Source of the DNA: Aquicella siphonis | GTDB taxonomy: Bacteria > Pseudomonadota > Gammaproteobacteria > DSM-16500 | Assembly (NCBI RefSeq): GCF_902459485.1 | Contig: NZ_LR699119.1 | Coordinates: 620,001-684,000, forward strand | Direction of reading: 5' to 3' | DNA: 64,000 nucleotides | Shown: positions 9,626 through 20,134 of the stretch, in pieces | Layout of the letters: each line of letters starts with the position of its first letter | Position numbering within the stretch: position 1 is the stretch's first letter | Notes under the pieces: generated by a model | Told to the model about the DNA's origin: nothing | Database searches by the model: none | Seen by the model: the letters and a program-made list of their open reading frames with translations, nothing else | Program-made: the position numbers and the translations under genes

Positions 9626-11014
9626 ATGCAGTTGCGATTTTTTGAGAACAAGGCGCCGGAAACGGATGCCATAGAAATGCAGACCAGAATGTCTGAAAAT
9701 CAGTCGGACGCCGAATTCGCAGCCAGGGGAACCCTGCATATTCCCGAAGAAGCTGCTGTTCATTTCTGTCCCGATCCTGAGGGAAAATCCCTTTTGAGAC
9801 CTATTACTCATACGAAAATCAGTCAGGATTTGTTTCTTCATCCGCCTTGTTTCCAGGATATTAATCAGGGCGGATTAACCGGTGACTGCTATTTGCTGGC
9901 GTCGCTGCTCGCGATATTGGCGCTGCCACAAGGCGCGGCAAGCATACAGAGCATGATGAAAGACGAGGGCGGCACCGTGGTCGTCCGGTTATTTGATGAT
10001 TATCACAAACCCCGCTTCATGCGGCTGGAAAAATCTGTCCCTCATCATTTTGGCATCCTGAACAGCGGGGCGTTATGGGTGAAACTCATGGAAAAGGCCT
10101 ACGCCGCGTTCCATGGAGGCCGATATTCCATACTGGAGAAAGGATTTTCACACACTGCCATGGCGGCGCTGGCAGGAGCAAGCAATCAATATTTTTTGGA
10201 AGGTTATTGTTCGTTCCCTTTCCAGAGCGCTAAATCGCTGGCGTCTTTGCGCGACTATGTTGACGGCAACGGGGTTTACTTGCTTAATGAATTAATGCGT
10301 CTCACACCTTCCACGCCCAGGGCGATTCAGAAACGAATGTCGCAGCAAGTGTTTCAGGATAATCTGAATTTATTTCAACAATGGATGCAATGGATTCAAG
10401 GCAAGCAAGACATCTGGATGAAGCTGATCCAGCGTTGTCATCCGGTTTGCAAACAGGATGTGCGGGAGTTTTTTTCTTCCTGCGCGATCAGTGTGGAAGC
10501 TGAAGAAGCGGTGGGTAAAGTGAAGGCCTGGCTGGAGAAAGAAAAAGTGTTATCAGGCCCGGCTTTGACAGGGGAATATTCCCGTGAAGAATTGGATTTG
10601 TTTACCGCCATACAAAAGCGTTTGCGGCAAAACTGTCCCATGACGGTGAGCACTGATGAGGATTTCAAGGAAGGCTTGCTGCCTAGGCATACTTACGCAG
10701 TGACAGGCTGTGAAGAAAACGCCGAAACTCATCGTAAATATATTTTTGTGCAAAACCCGCACGGCGCTTCGCGTTCGTTTTTGTCCAAAATGTTTATCAG
10801 CGGCGGGCGCACCAGTGAAGATGTTTTGCAGAGCGGCGCGGTCAGACAGTGGGTTGTCAAAATCAAATCCACAGACCAGTCTGTTTCCCGCATGGAATTA
10901 AGCGACTTTTGCCAGGCATTCGCATTCATTGATGCGTTTTCTGCAGTGACGGTGCAAGCAATGAATGAGCGAGTGAAAGCGGATTGCAGGCTTGTTTCCG
11001 GCAACAAGTGTTAA
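9626..11014 (+). CDS. Calpain-like (family C2) cysteine protease
   Basis: 462 residues. The calpain signature is clear: QGGLTGDCYLLASL with Cys88, RHTYAV with His355, and VQNPHG with Asn377, giving the Cys-His-Asn triad in the usual order. A helical insertion (about 185-330) separates Cys from His, longer than in classical calpains, and no EF-hand or C2 domain follows. There is no signal peptide. Calpain-type proteases are rare in bacteria; in a Legionellales context a translocated effector that cuts host proteins is plausible but unproven. A decayed relative lies at 46986-47455. Confidence 0.8.
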   Translation: MQLRFFENKAPETDAIEMQTRMSENQSDAEFAARGTLHIPEEAAVHFCPDPEGKSLLRPITHTKISQDLFLHPPCFQDINQGGLTGDCYLLASLLAILALPQGAASIQSMMKDEGGTVVVRLFDDYHKPRFMRLEKSVPHHFGILNSGALWVKLMEKAYAAFHGGRYSILEKGFSHTAMAALAGASNQYFLEGYCSFPFQSAKSLASLRDYVDGNGVYLLNELMRLTPSTPRAIQKRMSQQVFQDNLNLFQQWMQWIQGKQDIWMKLIQRCHPVCKQDVREFFSSCAISVEAEEAVGKVKAWLEKEKVLSGPALTGEYSREELDLFTAIQKRLRQNCPMTVSTDEDFKEGLLPRHTYAVTGCEENAETHRKYIFVQNPHGASRSFLSKMFISGGRTSEDVLQSGAVRQWVVKIKSTDQSVSRMELSDFCQAFAFIDAFSAVTVQAMNERVKADCRLVSGNKC

Positions 11015-11140
11015 TTCATCTTTTTGTCCGGGGATTTTCAGCCGAGAGCACTGTTTTTGCGGGAAAGTCCGTGGCTGCAAGAAGCATTCTTCAGGATGAC
11101 CGGGCAGGACAGTGCGTCTCAGGCTGATGCGGCTGTTTGC

Positions 11141-11719
11141 TTATCCCGCGAAATTTTCCGCGGCGAAATCCCAGTTAGCCAGCTTCCAGAAATTTTCCAC
11201 ATAATTGGCGCGTACATTGCGGTAGTCAATATAATAAGCGTGTTCCCAGACATCACAGGTGAGCAGCGCGGTCTTGTCATCTTTCATGGGAAGCCCGGCA
11301 TTGCCTGTGTTCATGATTTCCAGCTCGCCCTGGGCGTTTTTGACCAGCCAGGTCCAGCCTGAGCCAAACAAGGTGGTCGCAGACTGAGTGAAGGCTTTTT
11401 TGAATTCGTCAAACGAACCAAATTTCTTTTTAATGGCATCAGCGAGCTTGCCTTCGGGTTCGCCTTTCGCATGCGGCGTCAAGCTGTTCCAGTAAAAGGT
11501 ATGGTTCCAAACCTGTGCGGCGTTATTGAAAATACCGCCGGTAGATTTCATGATGATTTCTTCCAGCGGCAGGTTAGTGAATTCATTGTCTTTGGTCAGG
11601 TTGTTGAGATTGTTTACGTAAGCCTGATGATGCTTGCCATAATGATATTCCAGTGTTTCCTTGGAAATATGGGGTTGTAAGGCATCCATCGCATAAGGGA
11701 GTTTGGGTAATTCAAACAT
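11141..11719 (-). CDS. sodB: Superoxide dismutase [Fe], SodB
   Basis: 192 residues from ATG 11719, preceded by AGGAG; this start gives the usual N-terminus [14 protein letters not shown]. Metal ligands are visible in [17 protein letters not shown] and [19 protein letters not shown] and the general sequence type fit iron SODs. It dismutates superoxide in the cytoplasm. It lies 80 bases downstream of map on the same strand and may be co-transcribed with it. Confidence 0.97.
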   Translation of the reverse strand: MFELPKLPYAMDALQPHISKETLEYHYGKHHQAYVNNLNNLTKDNEFTNLPLEEIIMKSTGGIFNNAAQVWNHTFYWNSLTPHAKGEPEGKLADAIKKKFGSFDEFKKAFTQSATTLFGSGWTWLVKNAQGELEIMNTGNAGLPMKDDKTALLTCDVWEHAYYIDYRNVRANYVENFWKLANWDFAAENFAG

Positions 11720-11799
11720 GATTTTCTCCTTCAATGATATCAATTGTGTCCGCCAGCGGGATCGCTGGCATGGTATGGCGGCTGCGCCGCCAACCCATG

Positions 11800-12570
11800 T
11801 CAAATGCGTTCTTCATCGCGCAGGGTCAGGATTTCATGGCCTGTTTCAGTGACAAGAATCGTGTGTTCCCATTGCGCTGACAGGCTGTGGTCTTTGGTCA
11901 CCACGGTCCATCCGTCCGGCAGCAGCTTCACGTCGCGCTTGCCGGCATTGATCATGGGTTCAATGGTGAAAATCATCCCTGCCTTGAGAATTTCGCGAGT
12001 CCCAGGTTTGCCGTAATGTAACACATTGGGCGGCGCATGAAAAACCTTGCCTATGCCATGTCCGCAATATTCGCGCACAACGCTGAAGCGGTTTTTCTCG
12101 GCGTGTTCCTGGATAGCGGCCCCGATGTCTCCCAGGTGAACACCGGGCTTGACCAGGGCGATTCCGGCATACAAGCACTCCTGGGTCACCTTGATCAGGC
12201 GCTCCGCGAGAACCGATGGTTTGCCTATGCAGAACATTTTGCTGGTGTCCCCGTGGTAACCGTCTTTCAGCACGGTCACATCGATATTGACGATATCGCC
12301 CTCTTTCAGCTTTTTGGGTCCGGGAATACCATGACAGATCTGATGATTGACCGAGGTGCAAATCGATTTGGGGTAACCATGATAATTGAGGGGGGCGGGA
12401 ATAGCCTTCTGGACATTAACTATGTAGTCATGACATATTTTGTCCAGCTCGTCAGTGGTAATCCCTTCCTTGACGTAAGGACTGATCATCTCCAGGACTT
12501 CTGCGGCCAGTCTTCCGGCGATACGCATTTTTTCAATGTCTTCATTGTTATTGATCGTGATTTCAGTCAT
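11800..12570 (-). CDS. map: Methionine aminopeptidase type I
   Basis: 256 residues from ATG 12570, preceded by AAGGGAAACC. An in-frame upstream ATG at 12624 lacks this and would add an atypical tail. The pita-bread metallopeptidase residues are visible: [19 protein letters not shown] (Asp ligands), [12 protein letters not shown] (His), FTIEPMI (Glu) and QWEHTILVT (Glu). It removes the initiator Met from nascent proteins. It is divergent from rpsB, as in many gammaproteobacteria. Confidence 0.97.
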   Translation of the reverse strand: MTEITINNNEDIEKMRIAGRLAAEVLEMISPYVKEGITTDELDKICHDYIVNVQKAIPAPLNYHGYPKSICTSVNHQICHGIPGPKKLKEGDIVNIDVTVLKDGYHGDTSKMFCIGKPSVLAERLIKVTQECLYAGIALVKPGVHLGDIGAAIQEHAEKNRFSVVREYCGHGIGKVFHAPPNVLHYGKPGTREILKAGMIFTIEPMINAGKRDVKLLPDGWTVVTKDHSLSAQWEHTILVTETGHEILTLRDEERI

Positions 12571-12724
12571 GGTTTCCCTTGGGTCATAGCGGGCGGATGC
12601 CGGCTTTTTGTTTGTTACGCGCATATTGTTGATGACAGGGTTTCTATGGTATAAAGGCGTGCTTTATTAAGCAATAACTAACTTAACTATAGTCCACACG
12701 CTTGTCACAACTTTTCGCTGGGTG

Positions 12725-12778
12725 CCCTGTCAGATGATAAAGACGGGTTGGCGGACAGGATGGGCGGAGGCTTAACCC
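12725..12778 (+). promoter_or_regulatory. rpsB mRNA leader with stem and pseudoknot
   Basis: CCTGTC (12726-12731) pairs with GACAGG (12754-12759). GGGTT inside that loop (12745-12749) can pair with AACCC downstream (12774-12778), just before the ribosome-binding site GAGAGGAAAC of rpsB. A stem whose loop pairs with downstream RNA is a pseudoknot, as expected of the conserved rpsB leaders known in gammaproteobacteria to mediate repression by S2. Pairings are seen directly; the regulatory role is inferred. Confidence 0.6.
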
Positions 12779-12793
12779 GAGAGGAAACAATCC

Positions 12794-13585
12794 ATGCAAG
12801 TATCTATTCAAGATATGCTGAAGGCTGGCGTGCACTTTGGCCACCAGACCCGTTACTGGAACCCTAAAATGGCGACTTACATTTACGGTTCCCGCAACAA
12901 GATCCATATTATCGATCTTGGCAAGACCCTGCCGCTATTTCAGGATGCGCTGAACTTTATCAGCAGCACCGCTGCCAAAAAAGGCAAGATCCTGTTTGTA
13001 GGCACCAAATATGCCGCTCAGGATATCATCCAGCAGGAAGCCGAGCGTTGCAAAATGCCTTATGTGAACCGCAGATGGCTGGGCGGAATGCTGACAAACT
13101 ATAAAACCATACGCCAATCGATCAAGCGTCTTAAAGAGCTGGAAGCCATGTTTGAATCCGGCAAGTTCGGCCGCCTGACCAAAAAGGAAATTCTGGGCCT
13201 GGAACGTGAAAAGGACAAACTGATGAACAGCCTGGGTGGTATCAAGAACATGGGCGGTATTCCCGATGCGCTGTTTGTTGTTGACGTGGGCCATGAAAAA
13301 ATCGCTATCCGCGAAGCAAACCGCCTGGGTATCCCTGTCATTGGCATTGTTGATTCCAACAATGATCCGGACGGCATTTCCTATGTTATCCCTGGAAACG
13401 ATGACTCTACCCGCGCCATACGCTTTTTTGCCTCTACTGTCGCCGATGTGGTGCAGGAAGCCCGCGCGAGCGCGCTGGATGGCAGTGAAGGCGAAGATGA
13501 ATTTGTGGAAGTGGAAGCCGAAGCCGCCGAAACACCCGCAGCGGATGAAGAAGACCAGACAGATGGCAGTGAGCAGGGTAAATAA
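12794..13585 (+). CDS. rpsB: 30S ribosomal protein S2
   Basis: 263 residues, normal except for an acidic tail (about 225-263, rich in Glu, Asp and Ala) that is longer than in E. coli. Typical segments are [32 protein letters not shown] and [25 protein letters not shown]. It is preceded by GAGGAAAC. It begins the rpsB-tsf-pyrH-frr block; tsf follows after 14 bases. Confidence 0.98.
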   Translation: MQVSIQDMLKAGVHFGHQTRYWNPKMATYIYGSRNKIHIIDLGKTLPLFQDALNFISSTAAKKGKILFVGTKYAAQDIIQQEAERCKMPYVNRRWLGGMLTNYKTIRQSIKRLKELEAMFESGKFGRLTKKEILGLEREKDKLMNSLGGIKNMGGIPDALFVVDVGHEKIAIREANRLGIPVIGIVDSNNDPDGISYVIPGNDDSTRAIRFFASTVADVVQEARASALDGSEGEDEFVEVEAEAAETPAADEEDQTDGSEQGK

Positions 13586-13599
13586 CGAGGGGATGTGAC

Positions 13600-14484
13600 A
13601 TGACGGTAACTATTTCAGCTTCTCAGGTTAAAGAATTGCGTGAACGCACCGGCGCGGGAATGATGGAGTGCAAGAAAGCGCTGGCGGCCAGCGGCGGAGA
13701 CATGGAGCGCGCGATCGAAGAATTACGCAAGGCCGGCGTGACCAAGGCTGGCAAAAAGGCCGGACGCATTGCCGCGGAAGGCGCGGTCGCGATCCTGGAT
13801 AATGGCAAGCGCGCCGTGATGGTGGAAATCAACAGCGAGACGGATTTTGTCGCCCGCGACAATAACTTTACCGCTTTTGTGAAGGCGGTCGCAGAAACGG
13901 CGTTGAATTCCGCGGAAGAAGATGTAAGCAGACTTTCCGGATTGCCTCTGCAAGGTTATGGCAAATCAGTGGAAGAATCGCGCCAGGAACTGGTTTCCAA
14001 GGTCGGAGAAAATGTGCAGATACGCCGCATCGTGTTGAGCCAGCCTTCTGCTGTGTCAACCGGTACTTATTTGCATGGCAGCCGTATCGGCGTCATCGTG
14101 GAACTGGATACGGATAATAAGGACCTGGCCCGGGATGTCGCCATGCATATTGCCGCGAGCAAGCCTGTTGTGGTTTCTCCTGACAATGTGTCCAAAGACA
14201 TTATTGAAAAGGAAAAAGAAATTTATATGGCACAGGCGGCAAACAGCGGCAAGCCGCAAGACATTATAGAGAAAATGGTGCTGGGCCGGTTGAAGAAGTA
14301 CCTGGATGAAATCAGCCTGACGGGCCAGCCTTTTGTCAAGGATCCCGATACCACCGTGGGCAGTCTGCTGAACAAACACCGTGCCAAGGTGTTGGCGTTT
14401 TATCGTTACGAAGTGGGTGAAGGGATAGAAAAGGTAACTGAAGACTTTAAAGAAGCAGTGATGTCTCAAGTTCAGGGTGGTTAA
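13600..14484 (+). CDS. tsf: Elongation factor Ts
   Basis: 294 residues. The N-terminal UBA-like domain is [22 protein letters not shown], followed by the nucleotide-exchange core ([11 protein letters not shown], the TDFV motif that contacts EF-Tu). Two dimerisation subdomains and the C-terminal [10 protein letters not shown] complete it. It exchanges GDP for GTP on EF-Tu. It sits in the conserved order after rpsB and six bases before pyrH. Confidence 0.98.
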   Translation: MTVTISASQVKELRERTGAGMMECKKALAASGGDMERAIEELRKAGVTKAGKKAGRIAAEGAVAILDNGKRAVMVEINSETDFVARDNNFTAFVKAVAETALNSAEEDVSRLSGLPLQGYGKSVEESRQELVSKVGENVQIRRIVLSQPSAVSTGTYLHGSRIGVIVELDTDNKDLARDVAMHIAASKPVVVSPDNVSKDIIEKEKEIYMAQAANSGKPQDIIEKMVLGRLKKYLDEISLTGQPFVKDPDTTVGSLLNKHRAKVLAFYRYEVGEGIEKVTEDFKEAVMSQVQGG

Positions 14485-14489
14485 ACCAT

Positions 14490-15227
14490 ATGGAAAACGA
14501 CGCATCTGCAAAACCGATTTATCGGCGCATATTGGTCAAACTCAGTGGTGAAGCGCTGCAAGGCGATCATTTGTTCGGGATAGATGCGAGCAAGCTGTCG
14601 CGTATAGCCCAGGAAATCGCGGGCGCGACACAATTGGGCATTGAAGTCGCGCTGGTAATAGGCGGCGGCAATCTGATTCGCGGCGCGGATTTATGCGCCG
14701 CCGGCTTTGACAGGATCTCAGCTGACCAGATGGGCATGATGGCCACCGTCATCAACGGTCTTGCGTTGCGCGATGCGCTTCAGTCCAGGTCTATTCCTGC
14801 CACGCTTATGTCTGCTTTTGCTGTACCCAGTATCGCCGACCAGTATGACCGCTACAGGGCGCAGGAATGCATGCGTCAGGGGCGTGTTGTCATTTTATCG
14901 GCGGGTACCGGCAATCCCCTGGTGACAACGGATTCCGCCGCGGCGTTACGCGGCATTGAAATCGGCGTTGATATTGTCCTCAAGGCCACCAAGGTGGAAG
15001 GCGTGTTTAATGATGATCCCATAAAAAATCCCAAGGCGGAACGCTATCAGACGCTCAGTTACGATGAAGTCATCAGCAAGCGGCTGGGTGTCATGGATTT
15101 GACAGCGATACTGCTTTGTCAGGACCATGGATTGCCCTTGCGGGTTTTTAACATGAATAAGCCAGGCGCGCTCAAGCGTATCATGCTGGGCGAGGATATC
15201 GGAACACTGATTCAGACGCTGGAATAG
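14490..15227 (+). CDS. pyrH: Uridylate kinase
   Basis: 245 residues of the amino-acid-kinase fold. Visible motifs are [12 protein letters not shown] (phosphate-binding Lys), [10 protein letters not shown], the UMP-binding [16 protein letters not shown], and [17 protein letters not shown]. It phosphorylates UMP to UDP, with hexameric GTP-activated regulation known in the family. It follows tsf after five bases. Confidence 0.97.
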   Translation: MENDASAKPIYRRILVKLSGEALQGDHLFGIDASKLSRIAQEIAGATQLGIEVALVIGGGNLIRGADLCAAGFDRISADQMGMMATVINGLALRDALQSRSIPATLMSAFAVPSIADQYDRYRAQECMRQGRVVILSAGTGNPLVTTDSAAALRGIEIGVDIVLKATKVEGVFNDDPIKNPKAERYQTLSYDEVISKRLGVMDLTAILLCQDHGLPLRVFNMNKPGALKRIMLGEDIGTLIQTLE

Positions 15228-15376
15228 ACAGTATGGCCATGGTTGCCTGCATGAATCCCTGATGCTTGATGCAAGGCCGCATGAAGGTAACCCGCACCGC
15301 TTCCGAGTGCCCCGGAAAGCGTGAAACGCGGCTCAGGATGACAACAGGGCAATCTGTTAGAGTGGAGAATTCATTC

Positions 15377-15931
15377 ATGCACAAGATAGTAAAAGACGCA
15401 GAATCACGCATGCGTAAAAGTATAGAATCCTATAAGGCTGAAATTGCAAAACTGCGTACGGGCCGTGCCCATCCCGGTATCCTGGAACATATCCGCGTCA
15501 ATTATTACGGCAATGAAATGCCGTTAAACCAGGTCGCGAATATTAACGCGACGGATGCGCGGACATTAACCATCACTCCGTGGGAAAAGAATATGGTTCA
15601 GGTCATTGAAAAAGCCATCCTGAATTCTGATCTGGGCTTGAATCCTGCCACCGCGGGCACGGTTATCCGCGTCCCTATGCCGCCGTTGAACGAAGAGCGG
15701 AGAAAGGAACTCATCAAGGTAGTCCGTAATGAAGCGGAAGCCGCGCGCGTGAGCATCCGCAATTTGCGCCGTGACGCGAATGCCGAGCTCAAAGAAATGC
15801 TGAAGAGCAAAACCATTACCGAAGATGAAGAGCGGCGTCTTATCGACGACGTGCAGAAAATCACGGACAAGTGTATTGCTGAAGTGGATCAATTGACTTC
15901 AGCCAAAGAAACCGATCTCATGGCGATATAA
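15377..15931 (+). CDS. frr: Ribosome recycling factor
   Basis: 184 residues from ATG 15377 (GGAG upstream), matching the family length of about 185. An in-frame ATG at 15266 would add 37 atypical residues. [21 protein letters not shown] and the C-terminal KETDLMAI are characteristic. With EF-G it splits post-termination ribosomes. The 149-base gap from pyrH is larger than the other gaps in this block and could hold a separate promoter. Confidence 0.97.
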   Translation: MHKIVKDAESRMRKSIESYKAEIAKLRTGRAHPGILEHIRVNYYGNEMPLNQVANINATDARTLTITPWEKNMVQVIEKAILNSDLGLNPATAGTVIRVPMPPLNEERRKELIKVVRNEAEAARVSIRNLRRDANAELKEMLKSKTITEDEERRLIDDVQKITDKCIAEVDQLTSAKETDLMAI

Positions 15932-15936
15932 TTTTA

Positions 15937-16671
15937 ATGAACAAATCCAGCTTGCCGCAGCATGTCGCCATTATCATGGATGGAAATGGACGTTGGGCGA
16001 AAAAGCGCTTTTTGCCGCGTGTCGCGGGGCATAAAGCGGGTGTGGAGTCTGCGCGCCGAATAGTCAGGAATTGCGCGAAACACAAAATCAAGGTGTTGTC
16101 CCTGTTTGCTTTCAGCAGTGAAAACTGGCGCCGCCCGGCCCAGGAAGTCAGTTATTTGATGGAGTTGTTTCTCACCGGCCTGGAACGTGAAGTGGGAATG
16201 CTGCATGAAAACAATGTGCGCCTGCGTTTTATTGGCGACCGCAGCAAATTTAATGAAAAGTTATGCAGCAAAATTACCGAAGTGGAACATCTCACCGCCG
16301 CCAATACCGGGATGACTCTCATCATCGCGGCCGATTATGGCGGACAGTGGGATATCTGCCAGGCGGTGCGGGAGCTGGCCCGTTCCGTTGAAGCTGGCAC
16401 TTTATCCAGTCAGGACATCACGCCGGAATTGATCAGGCGAAACTTGTCGTTCGCGGATTTGCCTGATCCCGATCTTTTCATTCGTACCAGCGGCGAACTG
16501 CGCATCAGTAACTTCATGCTTTGGCAGCTGGCTTATTCCGAACTTTATTTTACCGAAACACTGTGGCCGGATTTTGATGAGGCTGAGCTGGAAAAAGCAC
16601 TTTCTCACTATGCGGAGCGCGAGCGCCGCTTTGGCTATAGCAGTGATCAATTAAACGAGCTGGCAGGTTGA
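15937..16671 (+). CDS. uppS: Undecaprenyl diphosphate synthase (cis-prenyltransferase)
   Basis: 244 residues. The catalytic loop HVAIIMDGNGRWAKKR lies at the N-terminus with the essential Asp. FAFSSENWRRP and the C-terminal PDLFIRTSGELRISNF (Region V with the Arg and Ser ligands) follow. It builds the C55 lipid carrier for peptidoglycan and O-antigen from farnesyl diphosphate and IPP. It is five bases from frr and one base from cdsA. Confidence 0.97.
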   Translation: MNKSSLPQHVAIIMDGNGRWAKKRFLPRVAGHKAGVESARRIVRNCAKHKIKVLSLFAFSSENWRRPAQEVSYLMELFLTGLEREVGMLHENNVRLRFIGDRSKFNEKLCSKITEVEHLTAANTGMTLIIAADYGGQWDICQAVRELARSVEAGTLSSQDITPELIRRNLSFADLPDPDLFIRTSGELRISNFMLWQLAYSELYFTETLWPDFDEAELEKALSHYAERERRFGYSSDQLNELAG

Positions 16672-16672
16672 C

Positions 16673-17485
16673 ATGTTGAAGCAGCGCATCATCACGGCAG
16701 TGATTCTGATTCCGGTCATGCTGGGCATCCTGTTTTATCTTTCTGCACCGTGGTTTTTAATCGTTACCGGCCTGATCTCGCTGGGGGCGGCGTGGGAATG
16801 GTCTAACCTGATGCAAGTCCGGTCTTTCGCCGGCCGTCTGCTATATGTGCTCATCGCCGCAGCGGCTTTTGTCTCCGCCATGTTTATTCCCGTGACCTTG
16901 ATATTCGCGGCCGCATTTGTCTGGTGGCTGCTGGCGCTGTTTCTGGTGCTTTGCTATCCGCTCTGCAGCCAGTGGTGGGGCGGCAGCGTTTTCGCGCGCG
17001 GCTTGATGGGTATTTTGACGCTGCTGCCATGCTGGGCGGCTGTCAATTATATACGCAGCCAGGCTCAAGGATTGTATTCACTGCTGTTTCTCTTTGTCCT
17101 CATTTGGGGTGCGGATTCAGCCGCGTATTTTTCCGGCAAGAAATGGGGCAAAACCAAACTGGCGCCGCTGGTAAGCCCGGGAAAAAGCTGGCAGGGTGTG
17201 TGGGCCGCACAAGTCTGTTCCGTGCTGATTGCGCTGCTTACCTTATGGATTTGTCAGATCCGGTATGCCGTCTGGCCTTGGGCGCTGCTGTTATCGCTGG
17301 TGACCGTGATGTTTTCGATTGTCGGCGATTTGTTTGAGAGTATGATGAAACGCCAGGCTGGTTTGAAAGATTCAGGCAGATTATTGCCGGGCCACGGTGG
17401 ATTGCTGGACCGGATTGATAGTCTGACGGCGGCGGCGCCTGTTTTTGTATTGGGCGGAATTCTGCTGGGGTCGTATCTTAATTAG
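16673..17485 (+). CDS. cdsA: Phosphatidate cytidylyltransferase (CDP-diglyceride synthase)
   Basis: 270 residues, an inner-membrane protein with about eight hydrophobic segments. The signature SIVGDLFESMMKRQAGLKDSG followed by LPGHGGLLDRIDSL (CDP-AP-like Asp residues) is complete. It makes CDP-diacylglycerol, the entry to phospholipid synthesis. In many relatives dxr and rseP follow; here the next gene is bamA after 212 bases with no coding content. Confidence 0.96.
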   Translation: MLKQRIITAVILIPVMLGILFYLSAPWFLIVTGLISLGAAWEWSNLMQVRSFAGRLLYVLIAAAAFVSAMFIPVTLIFAAAFVWWLLALFLVLCYPLCSQWWGGSVFARGLMGILTLLPCWAAVNYIRSQAQGLYSLLFLFVLIWGADSAAYFSGKKWGKTKLAPLVSPGKSWQGVWAAQVCSVLIALLTLWICQIRYAVWPWALLLSLVTVMFSIVGDLFESMMKRQAGLKDSGRLLPGHGGLLDRIDSLTAAAPVFVLGGILLGSYLN

Positions 17486-17697
17486 CCAGCGTTTCACTTT
17501 GTGCGCGCTTGCGCCGCGGCGTGACAATATTTTCATGCGCGCTGGAAAAAGTTTTAACACTGTTCTGGCACACCACGCATCACGCGTCAGGACGGGCTTT
17601 CAAATGGACCAGATGAAAAGAACTGGATTTTAAATTGAAAAGCCAAGATAATTGGCAACTCCAATATTGGCAATGACTGCATAAAAAAATAAATACA

Positions 17698-20016
17698 ATG
17701 AAAAAATTAGCATATTTGATTTTGATTTCTTACTTGTTGATTGGCGGCGGTGCCTGGGCACAGCAGTCTTTTGTGGTAAAACAGATACAATTCCAGGGAT
17801 TGCAGCGTTTTTCTCCGGCGACTGTTGAAAGTTATATGCCGATCAAGCGCGGCCAGACTTTGCAGTCTGCAAAAACAGCGGCGATTCTCCGTTCCCTCTA
17901 TCAAACCGGATTTTTTGATCAAGTCAGTTTGTCAAGAGAAGGCAGCACTCTCATTGTGCATGTGGTTGAGCGTCCTACCATTGGCCAACTCAAGATTTCA
18001 GGCAATTCGGTCATTCCCACAGACAAGCTCACTACGGTGTTGAAATCACTGGATGTCGCCGAAGGGCGCGTCTACAACGCTGCAGTGTTGGAAAAAATCA
18101 AGCAAAGCCTGTTGAACCAGTATTATCAGCTGGGCCGGTATAATGCGCGTGTGGATATGGTCGTGACACCCATGCCGCGCAACCGCGTGCTGGTACAAAT
18201 CAATATTTCCGAAGGCCTGGTGGCGAAAGTGCGCCGCATCTCCATTATCGGCAATCATGTTTTTGATGAAAGCACGCTTGTCAAACAGATGGACTTGACC
18301 ACCACCGGCTATCTCACGTTTATCACACAGACAGACCGTTACTCTGAAGAAAAGCTGGAATCCAGCGTTGAGAAACTGCGCAGTTATTATATGGACCGCG
18401 GTTATCTCAAATTTGAAGTGAAATCCGCCCAGGCGCAAGTGACGCCGGACAGAAAATCCGTTTATATCACCATTGTGGTTTCCGAAGGACAGCCTTACAC
18501 CGTAGGAAGTGTGGATGTGGCGGGTGACATGATCATACCGCGTGACGAGTTAATGAAGCGCGTGCTCGTCAAGCCAGGCACCACTTTCTCCAGACAGCAA
18601 GTCCTGGATACACAAAAGTTGCTGAACCGCGCTTATGGTGACAAGGGTTATATGTTCGCGGTCGTGTCTGTGCGTCCAGCGGTAAATGAAGCCGAACACA
18701 AGGTGTCGCTCACTTTTGATATCAAGGCGGGCAAGCGCGCTTATGTGCGCCAGGTCACATTCTCGGATAATCTGCGCACCAATGATGTGGTGCTGCGCCG
18801 TGAAGTACAACAGCTGGAAGCCTCTCCGGCATCCACCATCAAGCTGGATGAATCCAAGCAGCGCTTGTTATTGCTTCCTTACATCAAGGAAGCTGACATG
18901 TCCGTCAAACCAGTCCCTGGCGCTGACGACCAGGTGGATGTGAATTACAAGGTCAAGGAAGAAAACTCCGCTCAGGCTTCATTCAAGCTGGGGTATTCAC
19001 AAGTTTATCGTCTCATTCTCGGCGCCGGCCTGAACCAGAAGAACTTTTTAGGCACGGGCAATACCCTGGGCCTGAATCTGTCGCGCAGCAAATACGAACA
19101 ATTCTATGGCATAGACTATACCAACCCCTATTATACGGAAGACGGCATCAGCCGCAGTTTCAGCCTGTCCTTGTCACGTGTTGACCCGGGCGGCGCGGGC
19201 GTGGATGCTGGTTATACTTCCAATGAATACAACATGGGTGTCTTGTACGGCATACCCATAGGCCAGGAACGCGGCGCGATCAGCCGCCTGCTCGCGGGTG
19301 TCAGCTATCAGAACCTGCTGGTTCACCTGATTCCGGGCAAGGTTTCCAATCAGGTCAATACCTTTATCAATAATCATACCCGGCATACCCAGGAAGCGGA
19401 TTTCAAACTGGGTATTTCCCGCGATAGTCGTGACCGGGCCATTTTCCCGACGCGCGGTTCGTCACAGTCTTTGTTCCTGGATATGTATGCGCCTTTATCC
19501 CAAGGGTCGGTCAGTTTTTATACATTAAACTATGCCGGCAGGTTTTATCAGCCTATCTGGAACCAGTTCATCATGCTGGCCAAAGCCAATTTGGGTTATG
19601 GCAATGGGTTACACGGCACGAGTGATTTTCCATTCTTCAAAAACTATTATGCGGGCGGCATTGATTCCGTGCATGGTTACCAGGGTTATTCACTTGGACC
19701 AAAAGACTCGAATTATCATGTATTTGGAGCGAATACGCTGGTCAACGGCAGTCTTAACCTGATTTTCCCGAATTATATTTCGGACAATTTGCGCACTAGT
19801 GTTTTTGTGGATGCGGGCAACGTATTCAGTACCACAAATAACAAGAATTTCGGCGGTGCCAGCACCAATGCAGGCCCCCTGCGTTATTCAACCGGTATAG
19901 AAGCTGACTGGCTGACTCCATTTGGTCCTATTGCGATCAGCCTGTCCCAGCCGCTGAACCTGCGCAAGGGTGATGAAAGAGAAACATTCCAGTTTTCTCT
20001 AGGTGCGAATTTCTGA
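17698..20016 (+). CDS. bamA: Outer membrane protein assembly factor BamA
   Basis: 772 residues. A signal peptide (1-21, cleavage after AWA) is followed by five POTRA repeats (about 24-420) and a 16-strand outer-membrane barrel. The barrel has the family motif TRGSSQS and GIDSVHGYQGYSLGP (the VRGF/Y-type loop 6 motif), and ends with the aromatic FSLGANF. It inserts beta-barrel proteins into the outer membrane. The ribosome-binding site is weak (AAATAAATACA). The gene lies upstream of skp, its periplasmic chaperone partner. Confidence 0.98.
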   Translation: MKKLAYLILISYLLIGGGAWAQQSFVVKQIQFQGLQRFSPATVESYMPIKRGQTLQSAKTAAILRSLYQTGFFDQVSLSREGSTLIVHVVERPTIGQLKISGNSVIPTDKLTTVLKSLDVAEGRVYNAAVLEKIKQSLLNQYYQLGRYNARVDMVVTPMPRNRVLVQINISEGLVAKVRRISIIGNHVFDESTLVKQMDLTTTGYLTFITQTDRYSEEKLESSVEKLRSYYMDRGYLKFEVKSAQAQVTPDRKSVYITIVVSEGQPYTVGSVDVAGDMIIPRDELMKRVLVKPGTTFSRQQVLDTQKLLNRAYGDKGYMFAVVSVRPAVNEAEHKVSLTFDIKAGKRAYVRQVTFSDNLRTNDVVLRREVQQLEASPASTIKLDESKQRLLLLPYIKEADMSVKPVPGADDQVDVNYKVKEENSAQASFKLGYSQVYRLILGAGLNQKNFLGTGNTLGLNLSRSKYEQFYGIDYTNPYYTEDGISRSFSLSLSRVDPGGAGVDAGYTSNEYNMGVLYGIPIGQERGAISRLLAGVSYQNLLVHLIPGKVSNQVNTFINNHTRHTQEADFKLGISRDSRDRAIFPTRGSSQSLFLDMYAPLSQGSVSFYTLNYAGRFYQPIWNQFIMLAKANLGYGNGLHGTSDFPFFKNYYAGGIDSVHGYQGYSLGPKDSNYHVFGANTLVNGSLNLIFPNYISDNLRTSVFVDAGNVFSTTNNKNFGGASTNAGPLRYSTGIEADWLTPFGPIAISLSQPLNLRKGDERETFQFSLGANF

Positions 20017-20134
20017 TAAACATGGCATTATTGCATGCTGTTGTATTAAGGTGTGCCAATCGCGCGACAAAATTGGTACAATGACTGACTTTAGGTTTAG
20101 GGACATGGCAATTAATTTTACTTTGGAGATCATC

